Positions 8,358-15,658 of a DNA stretch of 64,000 nt are shown piece after piece. The stretch comes from Streptomyces actuosus (GTDB taxonomy: Bacteria; Actinomycetota; Actinomycetes; Streptomycetales; Streptomycetaceae). Position numbers and translations under genes: made by a program. How positions within the stretch are numbered: position 1 is the first letter of the stretch; every line of letters starts with the position of its first letter. The notes below the pieces were generated by a model. It was not told the DNA's origin, searched no databases, and saw only the letters and a list, made by a program, of their open reading frames with translations. The stretch spans positions 1 to 64,000 of the forward strand of contig NZ_JAFFZS010000027.1 in NCBI RefSeq assembly GCF_016921115.1, written 5' to 3'.

Positions 8358-9313
8358 CGGGACACCTCCTCGCGGAACAGCGACGCGATGGTGCGCAGCG
8401 CGAAGGTCGCGATCACGATGGAGCCGAACACGACGACCACTCCGGCGGCCGCGGCCTGACCGTACTCGTACTTGCGGAACATGGTCAGGTAGATCTCGTA
8501 GGGCAGGTTGGTCGTCCGGGAGCCCGGTCCGCCCTGGGTGATGGTGTACACGGCGTCGAAGGTCTGGACGACGTAGATCGTGCCGAGCAGGCAGCCGAGC
8601 TCGATGTACTGCCGCAGGTGCGGCAACGTGATGTGGCGGAAGGTCGCCATGGCCGAGGCTCCGTCGACACGGGCCGCCTCCAGCACGTCACCGGGCTGCG
8701 CCTGCAGGCCGGCCAGCAGGATCAGCATCATGAACGGGGTCCACTGCCAGACCAGCGACACCACGACCGCCGGCATGGGGTAGGAGGACACCCAGTCGAT
8801 CGTGGGTCCGTTGTCCGCGCCGAAGAGCCGGTAGACGGCGTTGAGGATGCCGTTGAGCAGTCCGTAGTCGGGGTTGTAGATGGCGTGCTTCCACAGCAGC
8901 GCCGCCGCGACCGGCATGACGAGGAACGGTGCGATGAGCATCGTCCGGGCGAGACCCCGGCCGATGAAGCGGCGGTCGAGGAGCAGCGCCAGGCCGAGGC
9001 CGAGGACCACGCTGACGAGCACCACCGAGGAGGTGAGCACGATGGTGTTGAGCACCGCTGTGCGCAGTCGCTCGTCGGTGAAGACGAACGCGAAGTTGGA
9101 CAGGCCTGTGAAGCGCCTCTCGCCGGGCTTGAGGATGTTCCACTGGAAGGTCGAGATGACGAGCGTGGCCACGAAGGGCAGCTGCGTGACGACGATGGTG
9201 AAGACCAGCGCCGGCAGCAGCGGGAAGCGGCGCTTCCACTTGCTGACTCCGGTGGAGGCGCGCCTGAGGCCGGGCGGCGGGGCTGTCTTGGGTGGAGCAC
9301 TGAGCGCGGTCAT
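8354..9313 (-). CDS. Carbohydrate ABC transporter permease (MalF type)
   Basis: A 319-residue permease partner with the EAA loop EAARVDGASAMATFRHITLP near residue 210 and about six membrane helices. The basic N-terminus (SKWKRRFPLLPALVF) leads into helix 1. It is followed by the MalG-type gene with an ATGA overlap and preceded by the binding-protein gene. A stem-loop at 9357-9381 in the leader probably keeps binding-protein transcript in excess. Homologs of this arrangement move polyols such as sorbitol or mannitol, or other sugars. Confidence 0.92.
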   Translation of the reverse strand: MTALSAPPKTAPPPGLRRASTGVSKWKRRFPLLPALVFTIVVTQLPFVATLVISTFQWNILKPGERRFTGLSNFAFVFTDERLRTAVLNTIVLTSSVVLVSVVLGLGLALLLDRRFIGRGLARTMLIAPFLVMPVAAALLWKHAIYNPDYGLLNGILNAVYRLFGADNGPTIDWVSSYPMPAVVVSLVWQWTPFMMLILLAGLQAQPGDVLEAARVDGASAMATFRHITLPHLRQYIELGCLLGTIYVVQTFDAVYTITQGGPGSRTTNLPYEIYLTMFRKYEYGQAAAAGVVVVFGSIVIATFALRTIASLFREEVSR

Positions 9314-9356
9314 GATGGTTCCTCTGCCGATGACGGCCGGGGTGGGGGAAGCGGCG

Positions 9357-9381
9357 CCCGGCCGGGGACGGACCGGCCGGG
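9357..9381 (-). terminator. Intercistronic stem-loop after the binding-protein gene
   Basis: cccggccgg (9357-9365) pairs with ccggccggg (9373-9381) around a 7-base loop, between the binding-protein stop and the first permease start. Such hairpins in ABC operons act as partial terminators or stabilise the upstream mRNA, raising binding-protein levels relative to permeases. Confidence 0.6.
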
Positions 9382-9394
9382 CGGTTCGGGCGGG

Positions 9395-10750
9395 TCACTG
9401 GTAGTTCTTGGCGACGTCCTCGGCGAGCTTCTGGCCGTCGTTCAGTGCCTTGTCCACGCTGGTCTTGCCGGCGATGGCGGCGGAGATCTCCTGGGTGACC
9501 TTGGTTCCCAGGTCCTGGAACTCGGGGACGGCCACGTACTGGATGCCCACGGTCGGCCGGGGCTGGAGCCCCGGAGCGGCCGGGTCGGCCTGTTCGATGG
9601 ACTTCAGGGTGATGTCACCGAACGACGCGGCGGCCTGCTGGTACGCCGGGATCTCGTAGGTGCTGGCCCGCTTCCCGGCCGGCACACGTGACCAGCCGAG
9701 CTTCTCACCGACGAGGTTCTCGTACTCCTTGCTGGAGGCCCACAGCATGAACTTCGAGGCGGCGTCGGCGTTCTTGGTGGTCTTGGGCATCGCCCACGCC
9801 CAGGACCACAGCCAGCCGCTGCTCTTGGTCCTGACGGTCGGCGCGTAGGCGTAGCCGACATGCCCGGCGATCTTGCTGGAGGCCGGGTCCTCCAGCGAAC
9901 CGGCCGCGCTGGTCGCGTCGTACCACATCGCGACCTTCTTCTGGCTCATCGCGTTCAGGCACTCGGTGAAGCCGGCCTGTGCCGCCCCCGCCTCGCCGTG
10001 CTTCCTGACCAGGTCGACGTAGAAGTCCGTCGCCTCCTTGAACTCAGGACTGTCGACCTGGGCCTTCCAGTCCTGGGTGAACCAGGTGCCGCCGAAGGTG
10101 TTGACCACGGTCGTCAGCGATGCCCCGAGCTCGCCCCAGCCGGCCAGACCGCGCAGGCAGATGCCCCGCATCCCCGGCTCGGCGCCGTCGACCTCGGCCG
10201 CGATGTCCGCGATCTGCTGCCAGGTCGGGCGTTCGGGCACCGTGATGCCCTTCGCCTTCATGACGTCCTTGTTGTACATGAGCATGGAGGACTCGCCGTA
10301 GAACGGCAGGGCGTACAGCTTGCCGTCGGAGCCGGACAGGGATATCACCATCGGCTTGAGGAGGTCGGCCTTGTCGAAGCTCGCGTCCTTGTCGGCGTAG
10401 GAGCCGAGCTCGTGCAGCCAGCCGTTCTTCTCCCAGATGGGCACCTCGTAGGCGCCGATGGTGGCGACGTCGTACTGGCCGGCCTGCGTGGCGATGTCCT
10501 GGGTGACCTTGTCGCGCAGTTCGTTCTCGGGGAGGATCGTGAAGTTGACCTTGATGCCCGTGTCCTTCGTGAACGTGCTCTTCGTCAGCTTCGCGATGTC
10601 CTCCATCTGCGGATTGCCGACCATCAGCACATTGATGCTCTTGCCCCCGCCGCCGGTGCCCGAGGAGCCGCCCGCCCCGCTGCAGGCTGCCAGCAGCGAA
10701 CCGGCGGCTGTGGCCGTGATGAGGACGTGGGTGATTCTTCGTGCACGCAT
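9395..10750 (-). CDS. Sugar ABC transporter substrate-binding lipoprotein
   Basis: A 451-residue secreted lipoprotein. The signal peptide MRARRITHVLITATAAGSLL is followed by the lipobox LAAC with Cys near residue 23, then a Gly/Ser linker (SGAGGSSGTGGGGK). The mature part is a family 1 solute-binding fold (LMVGNPQMEDIAKLTKSTF; DVATIGAYEVPIWEKNGW; LPFYGESSMLMYNKDVMKAKG). It captures the sugar or polyol outside the membrane and delivers it to the two permeases downstream. It follows the DeoR regulator gene after 94 bases, so it may share the regulator promoter or have its own. Confidence 0.92.
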   Translation of the reverse strand: MRARRITHVLITATAAGSLLAACSGAGGSSGTGGGGKSINVLMVGNPQMEDIAKLTKSTFTKDTGIKVNFTILPENELRDKVTQDIATQAGQYDVATIGAYEVPIWEKNGWLHELGSYADKDASFDKADLLKPMVISLSGSDGKLYALPFYGESSMLMYNKDVMKAKGITVPERPTWQQIADIAAEVDGAEPGMRGICLRGLAGWGELGASLTTVVNTFGGTWFTQDWKAQVDSPEFKEATDFYVDLVRKHGEAGAAQAGFTECLNAMSQKKVAMWYDATSAAGSLEDPASSKIAGHVGYAYAPTVRTKSSGWLWSWAWAMPKTTKNADAASKFMLWASSKEYENLVGEKLGWSRVPAGKRASTYEIPAYQQAAASFGDITLKSIEQADPAAPGLQPRPTVGIQYVAVPEFQDLGTKVTQEISAAIAGKTSVDKALNDGQKLAEDVAKNYQ

Positions 10751-10844
10751 GACTGACTCCAGGAGGTGTTTTCGAGGGCGTGGGGAACCAGGGCCCCGGA
10801 CCGGCGAGGAGGGGGAAGGGGAGAAGGGGGGAAGGGACTGCGGC

Positions 10845-11606
10845 TCAGACCCGGACGACCTCCGGGCCCAGCAGTGAGTAGCGATGCGCTTCGGAGGCGG
10901 CGAGCCCGGTGTCGGTGACGATGGCCTCGAACTCGGTGACGTCCGCGAAGCGGCAGAAGCTCGCGGCGCCGAACTTCGTATGGACCCCCGAGAAGACCCG
11001 ACGTCTGGAGCTTCTGACGACCTGGGCCTTCACCTCACTGACCGCGGGGTCAGGGGTGGTGAGTCCGTACTCGCGGGATATGCCGTTCGCACCGACGTAC
11101 GCAAGGTCGATGACGAGGCCGGACAGCATGTGGACAGCCCAGTGGTCGACCGTGGCCAGCGTCCCGCCACGTACCCGGCCGCCGAGCAGCAGCACGGTGA
11201 TGCTCTCGGCGGAGGCCAGGTCACCCGCGGCAGCCAGCGAGGACGTGACCACGGTCAGTGGCCGGTCGCGGGGCAGGGCGGCGGCGATGAGCTGGGGAGT
11301 GTAGCCCTCGTCGATGAACACGGTCTCGGCGTCCCCGAGCAGTTCGGCCGCGGCGGCCGCGATCCGGGACTTCTCGGGTACGTGCATGGTGGTACGGAAG
11401 GCGAGCGTGGTCTCGAAACCCGCGCTCTCCACGGGGTGAGCGCCGCCATGGGTTCGGCGGACCAGCCCGTGTTCCTCCAGCACGTTCAGATCACGACGCA
11501 CCGTCTCCTTGGAGACCCCGAGGTCGGCGGCAAGCTTGCCGACGTCCACGGATCCGGCACGGCGTGCTGTTTCCAGGATTGCGCGTCTTCGCTCCTCGGC
11601 GACCAC
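10845..11606 (-). CDS. DeoR/GlpR-family transcriptional regulator
   Basis: A 253-residue regulator. The N-terminal winged helix-turn-helix reads VDVGKLAADLGVSKETVRRD then EEHGLVRRTHGGAH, the DeoR signature. The C-terminal DeoRC sensor domain (MHVPEKSRIAAAAAELLGDA through VFIDEGYTP and VVTSSLAAAGDLA) normally binds a phosphorylated sugar. The GTG start at 11606 follows GGAGG. As first gene of the transporter/dehydrogenase/kinase group it is the likely repressor of that operon, with a sugar phosphate, perhaps the kinase product, as inducer (inference). Confidence 0.88.
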   Translation of the reverse strand: MVAEERRRAILETARRAGSVDVGKLAADLGVSKETVRRDLNVLEEHGLVRRTHGGAHPVESAGFETTLAFRTTMHVPEKSRIAAAAAELLGDAETVFIDEGYTPQLIAAALPRDRPLTVVTSSLAAAGDLASAESITVLLLGGRVRGGTLATVDHWAVHMLSGLVIDLAYVGANGISREYGLTTPDPAVSEVKAQVVRSSRRRVFSGVHTKFGAASFCRFADVTEFEAIVTDTGLAASEAHRYSLLGPEVVRV

Positions 11607-11989
11607 GGTGGCACCTCCGTTTCACGGCTCTGTGCGTCAGGCCCGCGCCAGCGGTTTCCGCAACCATGCCCGTTCGGGCTCCGGTGGCAAATTTCTACAA
11701 TCCCTGTGCCCCTATGACCAGGTTCGTCGCAAGGCGGTCCATGACCGAATCTGCCCGTTCTCAGGAGCGCGGATCCCTTGGACAGTGCGGTGGAGGGCCC
11801 CATGGCGTGGGAGCCGCTGCCTGTTCACCGCCCCGGAGTGCCCGTTTGTTGCCCGCTTCCCGCATGCATCCGGACGCACGGCCGGCACTTCGGCACCCGG
11901 CCCCCGACGGTCGTGCCCGAGCGAGGGGGCCCGCTCCGGCGAAGCGTCCGCCTCCGTCGGGGCCGCGCGGCGCACCCGCCGGCGGCCGG
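11607..11989. other. Promoter region of the sugar operon plus unassigned sequence
   Basis: Positions 11685-11715 contain an AT-richer island (aaatttctacaatccctg on the plus strand) unusual for this genome. It lies 80-110 bases before the DeoR start and is a candidate promoter/operator. No clear dyad for a DeoR operator could be fixed. From about 11720 to 11990 no gene was recognised on either strand. Confidence 0.4.
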
Positions 11990-12196
11990 TACTCGGTGGT
12001 CCTGCCCGGTCGGTACTCGGCGGTCCAGCCCGGCCCGCCGGTGCCACCGGTGAGCCGGTCGATCTCGCCGTGGGCGGACGTGACCCGCCGCGTCGGTGAC
12101 CTCGATCACGTCGTCGTCGGCGTCGTGGGTGTGGGCCGTGGCACGGCCGAGCGGGTCGGCGATCACCAGCGGCCGCTTGATCGCGTCGTATGTCGT
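11990..12196 (-). pseudogene. Fragment of an RHS/YD-repeat protein
   Basis: The minus strand reads TTYDAIKRPLVIADPLGRAT then HTHDADDDVIEVTDAAG (12196-12080), a recognisable RHS/YD repeat of the pattern YDxxGRxxxxTDPLGRxTxxxYDxxGxxxxVTDxxG. In a shifted frame it continues SAHGEIDRLTGGTGGPGWTA and EYRPGRTTEY. There is no start, no N-terminal secretion domain and no toxin domain. This is a remnant of a large RHS or wall-associated polymorphic-toxin gene, now reduced to about two repeats and frameshifted. Confidence 0.55.
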
Positions 12197-12451
12197 GGCG
12201 GCGGACGCACCGGCGGGCCCGGGCGCCCCGGCACAGGGCCGGGCCGCAACCGGAATCGGACCGCGCATCCCGATCACCTCGCGCCGTACGCGGCCGGGGC
12301 CGACGACCCCGTTGGCGAACGGTCCTGGACCGATGGTGTGAGAAGGCGCGTCGTGCGCTGCGGACACCGCGGAGAAGCCGGGCGGGGCTGCTAGCTTCGC
12401 GTATCTGGTTCTAGGGCGATGCCGGGATCACCGGCGGGTGCGGAGGCAGCC

Positions 12452-13606
12452 GTGGCGAGGGCGCATGGACATCCCGACGGATTCCCCGAGGAAGCAGCCG
12501 GTGTTCCCGTTCGGCGTCGCAGCCTCCTGGCGTCGGCTGCGTTGGCTGCGGCCGCACCGGTCTCCGTGGCCGCCTGTTCCCACGGCCCCGGAGGTTCGAA
12601 GCCCGAGCGGTACCCCCCACCGCGGCACGGGGCAGTGCCCCGACTGATCGCCGTCCCGGAGGCGCACCGCAACATCGACTGGCTCCGATCGGCCCTTCAG
12701 GCGGCCGTGGAGATCGAGTTCTCCACCCTCCCTCCCTACCTGTGCGGCTGGTGGTCGATCGAGAACCGGACGTGTCAGGCCGCTCGGCTGATCCGGCGCA
12801 TCATCTCCGACGAGATGTACCACTTCGGGATCGTCTGCAATCTGCTGGCGGGGGTCGGGGGCCGACCGCGGATCAGAGAGTCGGCACCGGTCTACCCGGG
12901 GCCGTTGCCGGGCGGGGTGCATCCGGGGGTGGACGTGTACTTGTCGGGCCTGACCAGGGCACTGGTGCGGGACGTGATGATGGCCATCGAGGCACCTGCG
13001 GCTCCGCTGACCGACAGCGCTCGTGAACCCCTCAGCATCGGCCGCTTCTACGACGCCGTGCTGCAGGCGTTCCGGGTGGTGGCGCCCGATCTGTCCGTCG
13101 ACCGGCAGATGCACGAACGCATCGACGAGGACACACTCACACCCGTCAAGACCCTTGAGGACGTCGAGCGCTCGATCGAGGTCATCAAGGATCAGGGGGA
13201 AGGCACCTCGGCCTCCCCGACCGATGGCCCGGGCGACGACCACGTGGCGCACTACTACGCCTTCGCCGAGATCTACCACGGCCGGCAAGTGCGTGAGACC
13301 GACGGCGAGTGGCAGTTCGCCGGAACGCCGATCCCCTTTCCCGACGCCCGGCCCATGTCCGTGGTCCCGGCGGGCGGCTGGGACGAGCCGCCCGCCGAAG
13401 CCCGGCGGCTCCTCGACGCCTTCGACAGCACGTACACCGCTGTTCTGGACGCGCTGGACACTGCGTGGGCGGAAGGCGACCCCCGCAGCCTGATGACCGC
13501 TGTGCGCCACATGCGCAGGCTGGAGGGTCCGGCCGTGGACCTGATGGAGATGCCCCTCGCCGGCACCGAGGAGACCTACGGACCCCAGTTCCGCCCCTTG
13601 GGATGA
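12452..13606 (+). CDS. Tat-exported ferritin-like (VioB N-terminal-type) protein
   Basis: About 384 residues. The N-terminus carries a twin-arginine signal, PVRRRSLLASAALAAAAPVS, followed by VAAC, a possible lipobox. The mature part matches the ferritin-like domain found at the N-terminus of VioB/RebD-type enzymes: AVEIEFSTLPPYLCGWWSI, then RIISDEMYHFGIVCNLLAGV with an ExxH-type metal motif, and later AFAEIYHGRQV with Glu and His. These could bind a di-iron site. VioB-type partners couple indole-pyruvate imines, but this protein lacks the large catalytic C-terminal part, so the reaction is unknown. The GTG at 12452 is preferred because GGAGG lies five bases upstream; an in-frame ATG at 12419 is the alternative. 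The gene stands alone. Confidence 0.75.
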   Translation: MARAHGHPDGFPEEAAGVPVRRRSLLASAALAAAAPVSVAACSHGPGGSKPERYPPPRHGAVPRLIAVPEAHRNIDWLRSALQAAVEIEFSTLPPYLCGWWSIENRTCQAARLIRRIISDEMYHFGIVCNLLAGVGGRPRIRESAPVYPGPLPGGVHPGVDVYLSGLTRALVRDVMMAIEAPAAPLTDSAREPLSIGRFYDAVLQAFRVVAPDLSVDRQMHERIDEDTLTPVKTLEDVERSIEVIKDQGEGTSASPTDGPGDDHVAHYYAFAEIYHGRQVRETDGEWQFAGTPIPFPDARPMSVVPAGGWDEPPAEARRLLDAFDSTYTAVLDALDTAWAEGDPRSLMTAVRHMRRLEGPAVDLMEMPLAGTEETYGPQFRPLG

Positions 13607-13717
13607 CCCGCGCCGCCCCGCGGAGCCGCGCGGCTCGCCCGACCGCGACCCCGAGCCGACGCGCCTCAGCGGCGTCGCCGGCCGGGCCGCGGTACGAAGT
13701 CGCCTCGCCTGTCGTCA

Positions 13718-13740
13718 CCCGGGGCGACCGTGGCCCCGGG
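13718..13740 (+). terminator. Stem-loop after the ferritin-like gene
   Basis: cccggggc (13718-13725) pairs with gccccggg (13733-13740) around a 7-base loop, about 110 bases after the stop. A 14-bp palindrome (gagccgcgcggctc) also lies at 13623-13636. Either could terminate the preceding gene. The sequence from 13741 to about 13990 contains AT-richer stretches but no gene. Confidence 0.45.
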
Positions 13741-13994
13741 CAGGACAGGTCAGGTCACCTGCCCGTCCGCCAAGAACCGGACGGCCTCCGCGAGACAATT
13801 CCCGGAAACCGCCCACCGCTTCATCACCGCCGGAAAGGCGGCCCATTTTCAGCCTTTTCACAAAACCCCGGAAATTGTGCCGCCGGAGCCACCCGACCCG
13901 TATCCCATCACCATGACACGCCCCGCGAAGGTAATCTGCCGCCATCTTCGGAAAACGGTTCCACACATGGTCGGCCCGTCCCGCCGGCCACTGG

Positions 13995-14023
13995 GTGCGA
14001 CTTCCAGGGAAGGTCATTAGGCT
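13995..14023 (+). promoter_or_regulatory. Predicted leaderless promoter of the MmgE/PrpD gene
   Basis: TAGGCT at 14018-14023 is a good housekeeping-sigma -10 box in Streptomyces, and GTGCGA at 13995-14000 is a weak -35 box with a 17-base spacer. The ATG at 14030 lies seven bases after the -10 box, where transcription would start, and there is no ribosome-binding site, consistent with a leaderless mRNA. Confidence 0.5.
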
Positions 14024-14029
14024 GATGTC

Positions 14030-15400
14030 ATGGCGGACTTGGAGAGCGAGCTGGCGCGGTACACGCAGCGCCTCGCCGACAAACGGCTCGGCGAAGAGGA
14101 CCTCCACACGATCAAGCGCAGCGTCATCGACTCCTACGCGGGGATCTGCGCCTCGATGACCGACCGGAAACTCCTGGACCGATTCCGGCGCGTGACCGAG
14201 GGACCGGGGGCCGGGTCGGACAGCGCCGTCTGGGGCGTCGGACGGGAGTCGGGCATCGCGGACGCGGTCTTCCTCGACACCGTCCTGGCACGCCGCAGCG
14301 ACCTGCTGAACACGTATGTCTCACCGAACGGCATGGGCGGGATCCACCCCTCCGACAACGTGGCACTCGCATGGGTCCTGGGTGACTGGCTGAAATGGAA
14401 CGGTCACCAGTTCCTGAATTCGGTGAATCTCTTCTTCCATCTGTCGGCGCTGCTCGCCGACCACTACGACCCCGAGGAAAGCGGCTTCGACCACGATGCC
14501 GCCGCCCTTTTCTGGACTGCATTCGCCATCGGGCAGGCGCTCGGCCTTTCCGAGACCCAGCTGATCGAGGCGCAGCGCATCGCGGGCGGCTTCGGATACA
14601 CGAGCAATCAGGCTGCGGTCGGGGAAGTGACCGACTGGAAGCACTGCACCTACGCCTCCTGCGCCGCACGGGGCCTGGAGGCCGCCAGACTGGCGCGAGC
14701 CGGATTCACGGGGGCACAGCGCATCTACCAGGGTGAGTTCGGCGCGGATCATTTCTTCAGGCACCGTGGGACGGCGCTCGACGGCGAGCCCGACCTCACC
14801 CGGATCATCTTCAAGAGATGGCCGGCGCTCTTCTACTGTCAGACCCCGATCGACGTCGCGCTGGAGCTGTCCTCCGGATTCGACGGAGCCGACGACATCC
14901 GCGCGGTGACGGTGGAGACCTACGGCAGGGCGATACGGAACGGCGCCACCGCTTCGGCCTCCCACCCCGTCAGCCGTGCGGGTCGCACCCCTTCGCTCCC
15001 CTACTGCGTGGCCACGGCACTGCTCAAGCCCGTCGAATACAGCGACTTCGAGGCCGAGCGGGCCCGGGATCCGCAGCTTCGGCAGCTGATGGAGAAGATC
15101 GACGTGCGGGAGGACGCAGCGATGACTCGGAAGTTCCCTCCGATGACGCCGTGCAGAATCTCTGTGACGCTCCGCGACGGCGACGTCGTACGTGGCGAGC
15201 GGGACTTCTCACGGGGCGACCCGCACGACCCGCTGTCCGACGACGACGTCTCGGACAAGTTGCGCGCGAACCTCTCCCCTGTGGCGCCACCGACGGACCG
15301 CGGCGAGATCCTCGCCGATCTGTGGGGCCTGGAGCGGCTCGAGGACCTGTCGCCCCTGCTGACGCCGTTGAAGCAGGACCTGGCGACGACAGGGCCGTAG
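14030..15400 (+). CDS. MmgE/PrpD family protein
   Basis: A 456-residue protein of the MmgE/PrpD fold, whose known members include 2-methylcitrate dehydratase, cis-aconitate decarboxylase and iminodisuccinate epimerase. Family landmarks are HTIKRSVIDSYAGICASM near residue 25, a SDLLNTYVSPNGMGGIHPSD segment near 88, the helix FAIGQALGLSETQLIEAQRI, and the C-terminal domain FPPMTPCRISVTLRDGDVV. No prpB/prpC-type neighbours are present, so 2-methylcitrate metabolism is not supported by context. The actual substrate is unknown. It is transcribed from a predicted leaderless promoter and followed by an FUSC transporter gene 258 bases downstream. Confidence 0.85.
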   Translation: MADLESELARYTQRLADKRLGEEDLHTIKRSVIDSYAGICASMTDRKLLDRFRRVTEGPGAGSDSAVWGVGRESGIADAVFLDTVLARRSDLLNTYVSPNGMGGIHPSDNVALAWVLGDWLKWNGHQFLNSVNLFFHLSALLADHYDPEESGFDHDAAALFWTAFAIGQALGLSETQLIEAQRIAGGFGYTSNQAAVGEVTDWKHCTYASCAARGLEAARLARAGFTGAQRIYQGEFGADHFFRHRGTALDGEPDLTRIIFKRWPALFYCQTPIDVALELSSGFDGADDIRAVTVETYGRAIRNGATASASHPVSRAGRTPSLPYCVATALLKPVEYSDFEAERARDPQLRQLMEKIDVREDAAMTRKFPPMTPCRISVTLRDGDVVRGERDFSRGDPHDPLSDDDVSDKLRANLSPVAPPTDRGEILADLWGLERLEDLSPLLTPLKQDLATTGP

Positions 15401-15658
15401 GGGGCCGGTCGGGTAGAGGGTCCACGGCACCATGGCCATCGCTGTCGCCACCGTCGGGGGTCCCGTGGACCCGGCGTCCCACGGCACGGCCTGCTGTATC
15501 TGTCCGCCCCCCGGTCCGCGTGCATCGTCCGTACGGGCTCCGCAGCGATCGCCGCGACGCCGAACGGAACGCGGACCCGTGGGCACCTCGGTGAGCCGGT
15601 ACCGGGACGCGGGGGCACCGGGCGCAGGCGACCTTGGAAGACGGCAGAGGAACTGATC

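Noticed and set aside
11825..12367. Intact minus-strand gene over the RHS fragment
   Set aside because: Only about 40 residues in the middle match an RHS repeat; the ends are noncoding-like and the match continues in another frame.
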